NCBI RefSeq assembly: GCF_045762675.1
Contig: NZ_JBJDLK010000001.1
Coordinates: forward strand, 1-64,000
Length of the DNA stretch: 64,000 nt
DNA from: Elizabethkingia meningoseptica_A
GTDB taxonomy: Bacteria; Bacteroidota; Bacteroidia; Flavobacteriales; Weeksellaceae
Direction: 5' to 3'
The position numbers were made by a program, and so were the translations under genes. Of the stretch, positions 37,133 to 45,889 are shown one piece after another (position 1 is the first letter of the stretch; the number at the start of each line of letters is the position of its first letter). A model generated the notes under the pieces. It was not told the DNA's origin. It saw only the letters and a list, made by a program, of their open reading frames with translations, and made no database searches.

Positions 37133-37160
37133 AAGCGCCCGGAATTCCGGACGCTTTTTT
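37133..37160. terminator. Bidirectional terminator, reductase / TonB receptor
   Basis: An AGCGCCCGGAA/TTCCGGACGCT stem with one mismatch and T-runs at the right end, between convergent genes. Confidence 0.7.
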
Positions 37161-37182
37161 ATTCTATATAGAATCTGTATGA

Positions 37183-39849
37183 TTAAAATTTCAGATCTAA
37201 GCCTATGTAGAAATTAGCACCCATAATTGGTGCATAGACCATGCCTCCGTCAAAGTAATTTCCAAAAGGATTTTTAGCATCTATAATAGCATTCTTCTGC
37301 TTATAGTTGGTTAGGTTTTCACCGCCTGCATATATTCTTACCTTTTCATTCAGGTTTTTAGAAATCTGAGCATTTAGTGTGGTATACGCATTGGAATAAT
37401 CCGGCAGCCTGAATTCCTCAGGATTGCTTTGAGTGAACGGCAGACGTTGTTTGCCTATCCAGTTCAGTGTTGTATCAAAACTCCAGAATCCGCCTTTATC
37501 TGTTTTGCCGGTAGCATAAGCCACATTAAAGAATCCCCTGTGCTTAGCCATGAAAGGAACTTTTCTTTTTCCGGACAAATAATCGGTTTCTACATTGTAA
37601 TATTTGTAAGCTAAACGAAGATCTAAATTTTTAGCCGGTGTAAGATCCCATTGAATCTGTAAACTGTTAGCAAACGACTTTCCATCCAGATTATAGAACA
37701 GTATTTTATTAGTGGCCTGATCGAGATCTACTACCACCTGATCCTGGAAATCTGTTCTGAAAAAGTCCGCTACAACCGATGATTTTTTATTAAATATTCT
37801 GAATTCCTGTTGAAGGCTTACTCCGTAATTCCATGCAATTTCCGGTTTTAACCCGTAGATATTACCATTATTAGACAAAATCTCTATTTTTCTGGAAGAA
37901 GCAAAGTACTGCTGGTTTTCTGCAAAGATATTTGCGGTTCTGAAACCTCTCCCTGCAGAAAGTCTAAGGATTGTTTTTGGTGCAATATCATATTTGAAAT
38001 TTAAGCGTGGTGTAAATTGTGTTCCTGCTAGATTGTGAAAGTCTACACGTGCACCGGCTACCAAAACATATTTCAGTCCTGTTAAGGTGTATTCCGCAAA
38101 AAAACCGGGAACCGTTTCCCGTCTTTTATAATTATCGGTCAGATAATCCTCATTATAATCATCCAATAAGAAACTGGCACCCACTTTATACTTATGATTG
38201 GTGTTTCCCAGAATACTTTCAAAGATCAAATTGGAATAGAAAGTAGACTGCTTCCCGAAATAATTACGCAATCCGAAAAAACTGTCCTGCTGGTGATATG
38301 TAAACTGATTCATCCACCCCAAACTCTGGTAAGGTTTTCCTTTGAAAACATATCCTGTTTTATTCCACACCTGAAAACGTGAAATATCTATTCCTACACC
38401 ATAAAGATCCTGTTGACTTTGTGAAAGACGTTTGTTAAAACCTGTCTGTCCTGCCGTTCTTTCATCTTTCACAAAATTGATTCCGAAGTGAGAGCCAAGC
38501 CCGCTGTCATTCAGGTCATTGTAATTAAGTAGATAAGTAGCGTTAAGCTGGGTTCCTTTGGGGCGGTCCAGAAAGCCGTCATTGTTCATATCGGTATTGC
38601 CAAAAGTACCGTTTCCGTGTAAAAGAATACTCTGATTCCACTTTTCAGCGACCTTTGATATATGGGTAATATTGGCTTCCGCACGTCCGTTAAAATCCGA
38701 AAAGAGATTAAGTTCTGTTGTTGGTTTGTCATTTTCAGATTTCAGAAGCTCAGTATTAATCTGTCCCGTAATACTTTCATAGCCATTTACCACAGTGCTG
38801 CCGCCTTTGGTAAGCTGAATGCCGCCTATCCAGCGTCCCGGGATAAAATTCAGACCGTACGCCGATGCCAGTCCCCGGATTTCAGGCAGAAGTTCTTTTG
38901 TAAGGCTTGTATATTTCTGATCGAGTCCCAGCATTTTTAACTGCTTGGTTCCGGTTACAGCATTACTGAATGATACATCTACTGTAGCATTCGTTTCAAA
39001 ACTTTCCGAAAGATTACAGCATGCAGCTTTCAGTAATTCTTTGGAATTGATGTTATAAGTTAAGCCAACTTCTTTTTTGCTCAGGGCAGTAGCGTCAGCG
39101 GTTTTTGTGAGGGTAATACCATCAATCTGTTTACCTGTTTGATCATTGTTCTGATCATAATCTTCATTCTTTAAGGACGAAATTTTTTTGTCGGAATGAA
39201 CTTTAGGATTTATTTCTCCAAAAGCTGCGGTGCGATCAAAATGACAACATGCCGGTAATTTTTCATACACAGCATCCTTTGCTTTGTATTGTTCATTATC
39301 ATGTCCGGCATCAGCAATTTTCTGTAAAATAACACCAGCCGATGTTTTTTGCGGATCAAATTCCAGATATACTTTCTGTTCAGCAGCGATCCATTCAGCA
39401 GTTGTAGCGCCTGCATCTTTTGAAGCTTTTTCAATACGTGCTTTACACATGTCACAATTTCCTTTTACAAAGAAAGAAACTTTGCTTTCTGCCTGAACAA
39501 TATTGGTCGCTGTGCTTCTGCTGTAATGGCAGCATGAAGGGAGTTTATTGTATACATCGTCTTTTGCATGGTACTTTTCATTGTCGTGACCAGCGTCGGC
39601 AACTTTCTGTAATATCTGGTCTGTATTGGCAACTTCCGGATTGTATTCCACCGTAAGGATATGTGTTTCCGTACTCCATTGTGCTGATTTTACGCCTTTG
39701 GTTTTTGCCGCTTTTTCTATTCTGTCCTTGCATATTTCACAAGCACCCTGTACTGTGAAAGACTCTTTTTTAAGCGTATTTTGTGCAGTCAGGTTAAGAA
39801 ACAGAAACAGATTCAGGAGCAGCAGTCCTGATCTTAAAATTGATTTCAT
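37183..39849 (-). CDS. TonB-dependent receptor with two N-terminal HMA metal-binding domains
   Basis: This 888-residue outer-membrane transporter has a signal peptide (1-22). Two tandem heavy-metal-associated domains follow, about 29-110 and 123-206. Each has a CxxC metal site (Cys37/Cys40 and Cys132/Cys135) and ends with LP-S/A-CCH (Cys106-Cys107-His108 and Cys201-Cys202-His203). After a linker comes a plug domain (about 240-370), with another Cys pair at 277-278, and the 22-strand barrel ending in FYIGLDLKF. HMA domains bind Cu+ or similar soft metals, so copper uptake or handling is the likely role. The usual carboxypeptidase-like N-terminal domain is replaced by the HMA pair. It is downstream of, and probably co-transcribed with, a Cys/His-rich exported protein. 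Confidence 0.9.
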   Translation of the reverse strand: MKSILRSGLLLLNLFLFLNLTAQNTLKKESFTVQGACEICKDRIEKAAKTKGVKSAQWSTETHILTVEYNPEVANTDQILQKVADAGHDNEKYHAKDDVYNKLPSCCHYSRSTATNIVQAESKVSFFVKGNCDMCKARIEKASKDAGATTAEWIAAEQKVYLEFDPQKTSAGVILQKIADAGHDNEQYKAKDAVYEKLPACCHFDRTAAFGEINPKVHSDKKISSLKNEDYDQNNDQTGKQIDGITLTKTADATALSKKEVGLTYNINSKELLKAACCNLSESFETNATVDVSFSNAVTGTKQLKMLGLDQKYTSLTKELLPEIRGLASAYGLNFIPGRWIGGIQLTKGGSTVVNGYESITGQINTELLKSENDKPTTELNLFSDFNGRAEANITHISKVAEKWNQSILLHGNGTFGNTDMNNDGFLDRPKGTQLNATYLLNYNDLNDSGLGSHFGINFVKDERTAGQTGFNKRLSQSQQDLYGVGIDISRFQVWNKTGYVFKGKPYQSLGWMNQFTYHQQDSFFGLRNYFGKQSTFYSNLIFESILGNTNHKYKVGASFLLDDYNEDYLTDNYKRRETVPGFFAEYTLTGLKYVLVAGARVDFHNLAGTQFTPRLNFKYDIAPKTILRLSAGRGFRTANIFAENQQYFASSRKIEILSNNGNIYGLKPEIAWNYGVSLQQEFRIFNKKSSVVADFFRTDFQDQVVVDLDQATNKILFYNLDGKSFANSLQIQWDLTPAKNLDLRLAYKYYNVETDYLSGKRKVPFMAKHRGFFNVAYATGKTDKGGFWSFDTTLNWIGKQRLPFTQSNPEEFRLPDYSNAYTTLNAQISKNLNEKVRIYAGGENLTNYKQKNAIIDAKNPFGNYFDGGMVYAPIMGANFYIGLDLKF

Positions 39850-39914
39850 TCTTTAGCTATATTTTAGTTCTGATCGATTAATTGCAGAGATTCCCCTGCA
39901 TTCTGTGAAAAAAA

Positions 39915-40283
39915 CTATATAAGCTTAGGTGGCTGCCAGATGTTGAAAGTTGTATTGGAAAAAATAGGGAACGTGTAAACAAAGGATGTTTCTCCCTGTA
40001 TTACCGGATTGTGTAAAAATGATTCTGTTGTTTCAAATAAAAGACTCGGAATACACCCGGAGCAGGTATGACAGCTGGTGCAGTTGTCTTTACAGGATTT
40101 TCCGGAATGTGCCATATCATCGTTGCAGCAGTTATTGTGCGCATCATCTTCATGCTGGCAACAGTCTTTGGATTCTGTTGTATGGCAAGACATTTCCTGA
40201 GGTGCAGTATCCATAAACTGCCCGGGATACATAAAAGTCCCCAGCAACATCAGAAAAATTAATATGTAAGTCTTTTTTACCAT
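39915..40283 (-). CDS. Cys/His-rich exported protein, HYC_CC_PP-like
   Basis: The start is ATG 40283 (MVKKTYILIFLMLLGTF), giving 122 residues; a TTG 12 bases upstream overlaps the -7 element and is rejected. After a signal peptide or anchor, residues 30-80 contain ten Cys and at least five His (ESKDCCQHED, NNCCNDDM, then CKDNCTSCHTCSGC). The C-terminus ends in WQPPKLI. This matches short Bacteroidetes proteins grouped for their CC and PP motifs. It probably binds copper or another soft metal in the periplasm. It is 65 bases upstream of the HMA TonB receptor on the same strand. Confidence 0.85.
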   Translation of the reverse strand: MVKKTYILIFLMLLGTFMYPGQFMDTAPQEMSCHTTESKDCCQHEDDAHNNCCNDDMAHSGKSCKDNCTSCHTCSGCIPSLLFETTESFLHNPVIQGETSFVYTFPIFSNTTFNIWQPPKLI

Positions 40284-40292
40284 AGAACGGGA

Positions 40293-40300
40293 CAAATATA
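40293..40300 (-). promoter_or_regulatory. -7 element of the metal-binding protein / TonB receptor operon
   Basis: TATATTTG on the minus strand, ten bases before ATG 40283. No good -33 element was found at the expected distance. Confidence 0.45.
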
Positions 40301-40428
40301 CTAAAAAAGATTCGCAATATTTAACCCCGAGTGCCTTGTGGTACTTCTTTGTAGATGATTTAAATTACCTGTAAGGTAGGCGGTGATGATCTTTTCTTTT
40401 GTAAATTTGTATTCAAGATTATTATATT

Positions 40429-40761
40429 ATGTCAGACGTACAAGTAACAATTATAGATAGAGACGGGGTAGAACATGAGATTATGGCGCCTACAGATATG
40501 TCCATGAATCTTATGGAAACGATTAAAGCTTATGAATTAGTAGAAGAAGGAACTTTTGGGATTTGTGGCGGAATGCTGATGTGTGCTTCGTGTCAATGCT
40601 ATAAATTAAGTGATACTGAAGTTCCGGAAATGGGAGATGAAGAAGAAGCTTTATTATACAGTGATGGGGTACATGTAAAAGAAAACAGCAGATTAAGCTG
40701 TCAGATTCCTATTACAACAGACCTTAAAGGGCTGAAAGTACAAATTGCTCCCGAAGGTTAA
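40429..40761 (+). CDS. 2Fe-2S ferredoxin (adrenodoxin type)
   Basis: The 110-residue cytoplasmic electron carrier has cluster ligands in the adrenodoxin spacing: Cys46, Cys52, Cys55 and Cys91 (C-x5-C-x2-C-x35-C), plus a spare Cys57. The acidic helix before the last ligand (MGDEEEALLYSDG) is typical of vertebrate-type and Isc ferredoxins. It could serve iron-sulfur assembly or a monooxygenase; no such genes are adjacent. A -7 element TAAATTTG lies at 40402-40409 and a very strong terminator follows. Confidence 0.93.
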   Translation: MSDVQVTIIDRDGVEHEIMAPTDMSMNLMETIKAYELVEEGTFGICGGMLMCASCQCYKLSDTEVPEMGDEEEALLYSDGVHVKENSRLSCQIPITTDLKGLKVQIAPEG

Positions 40762-40783
40762 TACTGTTTTTACCTTTTTAAAT

Positions 40784-40817
40784 ACAATCAACCCCGCCGA
40801 AAGGCGGGGTTGATTGT
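40784..40817. terminator. Bidirectional terminator with GAAA tetraloop
   Basis: ACAATCAACCCCGCC pairs perfectly over 15 bases with its complement around a GAAA loop, between ferredoxin and the convergent peptidase D gene. It is one of the strongest hairpins in the window. Confidence 0.95.
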
Positions 40818-40818
40818 T

Positions 40819-42258
40819 TTATTTTTTCGGAATTTCTTTCAGGATATCCTGTAGGTAACCCCAGAATTTCTGTACCGATTTTATATTTACTTTTTCTTCA
40901 GGTGAGTGTGCGCCGGTGATATGCGGTCCGAATGATACCATTTCCATCTGTGGATAATTGGAACCGATAATTCCGCATTCTAATCCTGCATGACATGCTA
41001 CAACACGTGGCTCTTCTCCAAATTTCTGTGTATAAATTCTTTCCAGAATTGATACAATTTCAGAGCTTGGATTAGGCTGCCATCCCGGGTATGATCCCGT
41101 AAATACAACTTCAAGTTTTGCCAGTTCAAAAGATGCACGTAATTGTTCTGCAACAGCTTGTTTTGTAGAATCAACAGATGAACGGGAAAGATTAAGGACT
41201 TTTAGTTTTCCTTCTTTCAGTTCAACCCTTGCAATATTATTAGATGATTCAACTAAACCTTCAACATCCGGGCTCATTCTGTAAACACCATTGTGAGCAG
41301 CTTTAAGTCCTTTAACGAATGCTGTGGAATCTTCTGTACTGATGCCCTGTCCGCTTACCTGTGTTTTAGTGATGCTAATGTTCAGGTCTTTTTCTACAGT
41401 TTTAAATTCATTCAGAATATCTGCTTTTAATGCTTCAGCATTTTTAAGATATTCATCGGTATTTGCCACCATAAAGCTTGCTTTTGCTTCACGGGGAATA
41501 GCATTTCTTAAACCTCCGGCATCTATGCTCACCAGCTGGATCTGTTGTCCGATTCCGGCGAATAAAAATCTGCCTAAAATTACATTGGCATTTCCTCTTC
41601 CTTTATCGATGTCCATTCCGGAATGTCCTCCTGTAAGTCCTTTGATCTCAATAGAGATTCCTTCTCCCTGTACAGCAGAAGTACTATATTCTTTGCTTGC
41701 GGTAACATCAATACCTCCGGCACAGCCTATGTCTATTTCGTCATCTTCTTCTGTATCCAGATTTAACAGAATATCACCATGTAATACACCTGGTTTTAAA
41801 CCGAAAGCACCTGTCATTCCCGTTTCTTCATCGATTGTGAAAAGTGCCTCAATTGCAGGGTGTGCAATATCAGTAGATTCCAGAATACTCATAATAGTAG
41901 CTACACCAATACCATTATCGGCACCTAATGTTGTACCATCAGCTTTTACCCAGTCACCGTCAACAAGCATGTTGATTCCCTGAGTATCAAAATCGAAATC
42001 TGTATCATTGTTTTTCTGACATACCATATCAAGGTGAGACTGTAATATGGTTGTCTTTCTGTCTTCCATACCTGCAGTAGCCGGCTTACGGATGATAACA
42101 TTTCCTGTTTCATCTACGGAAGTTTCCAGTCCTAAAGATTCTCCGAAATTTTTAATAAAGGCAATAACCCTTTCTTCCTTTTTAGAAGGTCTTGGCACTG
42201 CATTTAGTGCTGCGAAATTCTTCCAAATGGCTTTTGGTTCCAAATGTGATAAATCCAT
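40819..42258 (-). CDS. pepD: Aminoacyl-histidine dipeptidase (peptidase D, M20C)
   Basis: The cytoplasmic zinc peptidase hydrolyses Xaa-His and other dipeptides. The start is ATG 42258 (MDLSHLEPKAIWKNF), giving 479 residues; TTG 42288 would overlap the upstream gene and is rejected. Metal and catalytic sites are LQSHLDMVCQ, the bridging Asp in LGADNGIG, the general base in IDEETGMTG, and HAGLECG near the C-terminus. The M20 lid domain lies between. The gene starts four bases after the nitronate monooxygenase stop, so the two form an operon. Confidence 0.93.
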   Translation of the reverse strand: MDLSHLEPKAIWKNFAALNAVPRPSKKEERVIAFIKNFGESLGLETSVDETGNVIIRKPATAGMEDRKTTILQSHLDMVCQKNNDTDFDFDTQGINMLVDGDWVKADGTTLGADNGIGVATIMSILESTDIAHPAIEALFTIDEETGMTGAFGLKPGVLHGDILLNLDTEEDDEIDIGCAGGIDVTASKEYSTSAVQGEGISIEIKGLTGGHSGMDIDKGRGNANVILGRFLFAGIGQQIQLVSIDAGGLRNAIPREAKASFMVANTDEYLKNAEALKADILNEFKTVEKDLNISITKTQVSGQGISTEDSTAFVKGLKAAHNGVYRMSPDVEGLVESSNNIARVELKEGKLKVLNLSRSSVDSTKQAVAEQLRASFELAKLEVVFTGSYPGWQPNPSSEIVSILERIYTQKFGEEPRVVACHAGLECGIIGSNYPQMEMVSFGPHITGAHSPEEKVNIKSVQKFWGYLQDILKEIPKK

Positions 42259-42262
42259 TTTA

Positions 42263-43312
42263 CTATATGATTGTTTTATAAATTGCAATTAATTCATTCA
42301 TAATATCCCTGGTAGGTACGTGCTTTGCATATCTGGCATTCTGGCCTGCCCAGTAGTTGGTAAACTGAGCATCTTGATGTTGTTTTGCAAGCGATCTCAT
42401 GCTTTGTGTCAGGATATTCTGAATAGGGTAGTCCGGAATCTGCAGGTGATTGATTTCCGTAAGTTTCATAAAGTCATTACGGATGCCACGCGCCCATCTT
42501 CCGGTATAACTTTTGGTCAATGTGGTGGAAACGTCAGTGGAGCTTTTTAACAAATCTCTGTATACATCGGTGGCTGCGCTTTCTTCAGCAGAAATAAAAT
42601 AACTTCCTATCTGTACGGCATCTGCCCCCAGGCTGAATGCTGCCGCCATTGTTTTACAATCATATATCCCGCCTGATGCAATTACAGGAATTTTCACAGT
42701 ATCTTTTATTTGCGATACCAGTGTAAATAAACTAACCTGCGGAATACATTTTTCATACAGAAAACTACCACGGTGGCCTCCGGCCTCAATTCCCTGAGCA
42801 ACGATTGCATCTACACCAGACTGTTCCAACAATACAGCTTCATCTGTACAGGTCGCGGTTCCGATAGTATAAATATGATGCTTTTTGAGTTTTTCTATGC
42901 TTTCCTTATCAAGCATTCCAAATGTGAAGCTTACATATTTTAATTGTTCTTCTATGATGATATCAATTAAATCCTGATATGGATAAAACTGATAATTAAA
43001 TTCGAAGTCCTGAGCCCAGTTCTTTTCTTTTAAAATACATCTGATAAAATTAGACATCTTTTCAGTCGCTGCCCTGTTGCTTTCTAAATCGGGAGCCGCA
43101 TTGGCAAAAAGATTCACTGCAAAGTCCTTTTGGGTAAGCTGTTTTGTTTCCCGTATTAATTTGCGGGAAGCCTCTGCAGACAGTCCGCCTAACGGAAGAG
43201 AGCCAAGTCCTCCAAGCTCTGACACTTCAGCGACCATTGCGGGGGTTACAACGCCCAACATTGGTGCTAAAATAACAGGATAAGCAATATGATTAAGAAA
43301 AGAAGGGTTCAT
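42263..43312 (-). CDS. Nitronate monooxygenase (2-nitropropane dioxygenase family)
   Basis: The 349-residue FMN-dependent TIM barrel oxidises nitronates, which are toxic nitro compounds. The N-terminus PVILAPMLGVVTPAMVAEVSELGGLGSLPLG, the IVAQGIEAGGHRG block and the FMN phosphate site VIASGGIYDCKTMAAAFSLGADAVQIGS are characteristic. It is cytoplasmic and the first gene of a two-gene unit with pepD. The functional link between the two is not obvious. A -7 element TAAATTTG lies six bases before the ATG (43325-43318), so the mRNA may be nearly leaderless. Confidence 0.9.
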   Translation of the reverse strand: MNPSFLNHIAYPVILAPMLGVVTPAMVAEVSELGGLGSLPLGGLSAEASRKLIRETKQLTQKDFAVNLFANAAPDLESNRAATEKMSNFIRCILKEKNWAQDFEFNYQFYPYQDLIDIIIEEQLKYVSFTFGMLDKESIEKLKKHHIYTIGTATCTDEAVLLEQSGVDAIVAQGIEAGGHRGSFLYEKCIPQVSLFTLVSQIKDTVKIPVIASGGIYDCKTMAAAFSLGADAVQIGSYFISAEESAATDVYRDLLKSSTDVSTTLTKSYTGRWARGIRNDFMKLTEINHLQIPDYPIQNILTQSMRSLAKQHQDAQFTNYWAGQNARYAKHVPTRDIMNELIAIYKTII

Positions 43313-43330
43313 ACAGACAAATTTACAAAA

Positions 43331-43359
43331 TAAAAAACCGTCAATACAGAATTGACGGT
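43331..43359 (-). terminator. Terminator of the LURP-one-like gene
   Basis: ACCGTCAAT pairs with ATTGACGGT around a five-base loop; on the minus strand TTTTTTATTTT follows. Confidence 0.8.
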
Positions 43360-43389
43360 GCTTATTTTATACTTTGGTAGAGAATAATA

Positions 43390-43989
43390 CTAACCCCTTA
43401 CTCTTTCAAGAAGAACCATCATCATGAAAGACAGGATCAGTCTTGATTCGTCCTGCTCCGGAATATCAGAGAATTTTTGTAACATAAATTTTCTTCCGAA
43501 GAATGAAGGCATCTTTTTCAGCTGGAAAATTTTATTACCATTCTTATCCGTTAGCGTATAGGAAGGGTTTAGAAAATAACCTGTAAACATACCTATGACA
43601 GGTAATTCGCCAATCATGTTATCCCATATTTTTACCCAGCCGTTGTCTTCACGAATGGTGTAATCTTCATTACCATCTTTATCCATACTTGTATAAGTGG
43701 CTTTCCATATAGATTTCATTCCTCTTCTTCCGACTTTTCCAATAGGTGTTCCGGTTCTGGTATCTTCAATAGCGTAATTGGCATTAAAATCTAACCAGCG
43801 GTCGGCACGGATGCGGAAATTTTCCTGGCTTTTGCTTTCATCGTTAAATACAATGACATCTTCTTTCAGCTTAAACATTTTCTGGCGAACATAAGCTATA
43901 GTTTTGTCATTTTTATCTTTTGCCACGAAGTCGTTTGCAAGAGTTGTTATTTTGAACTGTAAAAACAGGGGATATTCTAAATTTTTCAT
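43390..43989 (-). CDS. LURP-one / YxjI-like protein
   Basis: The start ATG 43989 (MKNLEYPLFLQF) gives 199 residues. An in-frame ATG at 44034 lies upstream of the promoter's -7 element and is rejected. The protein shows the tubby-like LURP-one pattern of repeated beta strands: VRQKMFKLKEDVIVFNDES, RIRADRWLDFNANYAIEDTRTGTPIGKVGRRGMKSIWKATY and a hydrophobic C-terminal helix LILSFMMMVLLERV. Family members may bind lipids or scaffold membranes; the role here is unknown. The gene is divergent from recR. Confidence 0.78.
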   Translation of the reverse strand: MKNLEYPLFLQFKITTLANDFVAKDKNDKTIAYVRQKMFKLKEDVIVFNDESKSQENFRIRADRWLDFNANYAIEDTRTGTPIGKVGRRGMKSIWKATYTSMDKDGNEDYTIREDNGWVKIWDNMIGELPVIGMFTGYFLNPSYTLTDKNGNKIFQLKKMPSFFGRKFMLQKFSDIPEQDESRLILSFMMMVLLERVRG

Positions 43990-44016
43990 CGATAATATAT
44001 TATAGTTGTTGGGCGG

Positions 44017-44048
44017 CAAAAATAATATAAACATAAATGAGGCACAAA
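44017..44048 (-). promoter_or_regulatory. Promoter of the LURP-one-like gene
   Basis: On the minus strand TTTG (44048-44045), 20 bases and TATTTTTG (44024-44017) precede ATG 43989 by 27 bases. Confidence 0.65.
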
Positions 44049-44075
44049 CATTTTTATCAGAAGAGAGTAAAATGA

Positions 44076-44083
44076 TACCTTTG
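44076..44083 (+). promoter_or_regulatory. recR -7 element
   Basis: TACCTTTG ends five bases before the recR ATG, so transcription would begin at or next to the start codon (leaderless mRNA). Confidence 0.5.
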
Positions 44084-44088
44084 CAGGT

Positions 44089-44694
44089 ATGAATTTTCCA
44101 AGTAAAGTTTTAGAGAAAGCTGTAGAAGAGATTTCTGGGCTTCCGGGGATTGGTAAAAAATCGGCTGCAAGGCTGGCATTATATTTATTAAAACAACCAC
44201 AGTCACAGGGATTGGCATTGGGGAATGCCATACAGTCTCTGGTCAATGATATTAAGTATTGTAAGATCTGTCATAATTTCTCAGACCATGAGATTTGCGA
44301 AATCTGTGCGAACAGTAACCGTAACGACGGATTATTGTGTGTGGTGGAAGATGTTCGCGATGTTATGGCTATTGAAAATACGGGTCAATACAACGGAAAA
44401 TATCTTGTACTGGGTGGGAAACTTTCCCCAATGGAAGGAATAGGACCTAATCAGCTAAGAATTGAGAGTCTGGTAAGCAGAGTAGAAGAAGGCGGCGTAA
44501 AGGAAGTTATATTTGCGTTAAGTGCCACAATGGAAGGAGATACCACAGCTTATTATCTCTATAAAAAATTAAAACATCATGCTTTAAAGTTTTCAGTAAT
44601 TGCCAGAGGAATTGCTGTTGGGGATGAACTGGAATATGCTGATGAAATATCTTTGGGTAGATCCATTAAGAACAGGCAGCCTTATCAGGAATAA
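44089..44694 (+). CDS. recR: Recombination protein RecR
   Basis: RecR loads RecA at gapped DNA together with RecO (and RecF). The 201 residues match the family length. A helix-hairpin-helix is at the N-terminus (SGLPGIGKKSAARLALYLL), then a four-Cys zinc finger (CKIC and CEIC, 13 residues apart), the Toprim domain (LCVVEDVRDVMAIENTGQYNGKYLVLGG) and the C-terminal Walker-B-like region ending ISLGRSIKNRQPY. The start is fixed by the family N-terminus. Confidence 0.97.
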   Translation: MNFPSKVLEKAVEEISGLPGIGKKSAARLALYLLKQPQSQGLALGNAIQSLVNDIKYCKICHNFSDHEICEICANSNRNDGLLCVVEDVRDVMAIENTGQYNGKYLVLGGKLSPMEGIGPNQLRIESLVSRVEEGGVKEVIFALSATMEGDTTAYYLYKKLKHHALKFSVIARGIAVGDELEYADEISLGRSIKNRQPYQE

Positions 44695-44751
44695 TAGTGA
44701 CGGTGAAAAGACTGTCTATTTAATCTGGCTGAACAAGTGTTTGATAAAAAA

Positions 44752-44797
44752 GAAAAACTGCTCAAAAAACTCGTAAGAGCTTTGTAAGCAGTTTCTT
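44752..44797. terminator. Possible terminator between recR and secG
   Basis: AAACTGC (44756-44762) pairs with GCAGTTT (44788-44794) around a 25-base loop that has its own small stem. It lies between convergent genes. Confidence 0.4.
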
Positions 44798-44820
44798 CTA
44801 AACTAAACTATTAAATCTAT

Positions 44821-45189
44821 CTATTTTGCAGTCTGCGCTGGCGCAGAGGATTGCTGTGTTTTTGTAGCTTCTGCAGAAGGCTTTTGTACAGGCGCTTGTG
44901 CATTGTTAGGAAGCTCTTTTTTTGTTGGTTGTGACTGAGGAATTACAGATGAAGGTTTTCCGGTAAGGATAACACTCAACATAATTAATACTATAATAAA
45001 AGCGCCCAGTGACCATGTAGCCTTGTCCATAAACTCATTAGTTCTCTGTACTCCGAAAGAAGCTGAAGATGAACCTCCAAATGTACCGGAAAGGCCTCCA
45101 CCTTTAGGGTTTTGCGCCATGATAACAATGATTAGAAGTACACATGCAATGATGATAAGAACCATGAAAAGGCTAAAAATCGTACTCAT
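44821..45189 (-). CDS. secG: Preprotein translocase subunit SecG
   Basis: SecG is the small third subunit of the SecYEG channel. The protein has 122 residues. The first helix (about 3-25) is followed by the diagnostic MAQNPKGGGLSGTFGG block, then a second helix (about 57-77). A Pro/Gln/Ala-rich cytoplasmic tail (PSSVIPQSQPTKKELP to the end) is common in Bacteroidetes SecG. A TATATTTG -7 element lies at 45217-45210. Confidence 0.95.
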   Translation of the reverse strand: MSTIFSLFMVLIIIACVLLIIVIMAQNPKGGGLSGTFGGSSSASFGVQRTNEFMDKATWSLGAFIIVLIMLSVILTGKPSSVIPQSQPTKKELPNNAQAPVQKPSAEATKTQQSSAPAQTAK

Positions 45190-45364
45190 TTATTTTAATT
45201 TTCAGTTGGCAAATATACAAAAATATTGATTCAATTAATTATATTTTATGTAAAAAAATGAAAATATTAACCACCAAAACCTCGAAAGTTTTTTAAACAC
45301 CTAAGTTTAATTATAGTGTGATATTATAGTTTACCCAAGTAGAAAAAATCCTTTTTTATACCGG

Positions 45365-45430
45365 TCTCATGTGCAATTACTTTAGTCATTTAGGTAATAT
45401 TTTAAGGGTAAAAAAGTTATATTTCTATCT
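45365..45430 (-). repeat. Fragment of the dispersed repeat
   Basis: AATTACTTTAGTCATTTAGGTAAT and TATATTTCTATCTGGTTTA repeat, with changes, the segment at about 45597-45655 of the neighbouring copy. This is a tandem, partial copy. Confidence 0.5.
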
Positions 45431-45845
45431 GGTTTAATATATTTCGTCACTTCGAGTGACAATTCTGAAAGAATTTTGTATCGAGAAGTTGCTTAACCAC
45501 AAAAGAAACAAAAGGTATTGATAGTGGAACATCATAATGCTGATAAGAACATAAAAGTTATGATTCAAACGTTTTCTTTATTGTGAGCAGCTATGTAATT
45601 ACTTTAGTAATTTATGTAATTCTTTACTTGTAAAAAACTATGTGCCTATGTGGTTTATATTTTATACGTTCTTTTACCTTAATGCAAAAGAACCAAAACA
45701 TCAAGGCCTGGAAACTCCGACTAAATTGTTTCTTTATTTTCTAAAATCCCAGAAACTCGCGCCAACACTTTTCCTGGCATGCTCGGACAGCTGTTATTTT
45801 TTAACGAAAATAACTCCACAATTTTTAACGTCTACATTCCCCTGG
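45430..45845 (-). repeat. Dispersed repeat, copy 2 (inverted)
   Basis: This is the reverse-complement counterpart of the repeat at 1-395. The stretch 45660-45762 is nearly identical to it; beyond 45763 the match weakens and returns at AACTGTTATTTTTTAACG-like sequence and the ACGTCTACA end. It occupies much of a 925-base gene-free region (45190-46114). A 74-codon open frame at 45642-45866 runs through it, but it is not supported as a gene. Confidence 0.8.
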
Positions 45846-45889
45846 CCAATTAAAAATTTCAATTAGCCTTTCCAAGTCTATAAATAATA

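Noticed and set aside
39210..39455. Open frames on other strands or in other frames of the HMA region and in other long genes
   Set aside because: They mirror the codon pattern of the real genes and have no recognisable domains.
43990..44034. 15-codon extension of the LURP-one-like protein
   Set aside because: The upstream ATG lies before the promoter's -7 element, so it would not be transcribed.
45642..45866. 74-codon open frame
   Set aside because: It runs through the dispersed repeat. The other copy at the left edge does not preserve it over its length, so it is probably chance.
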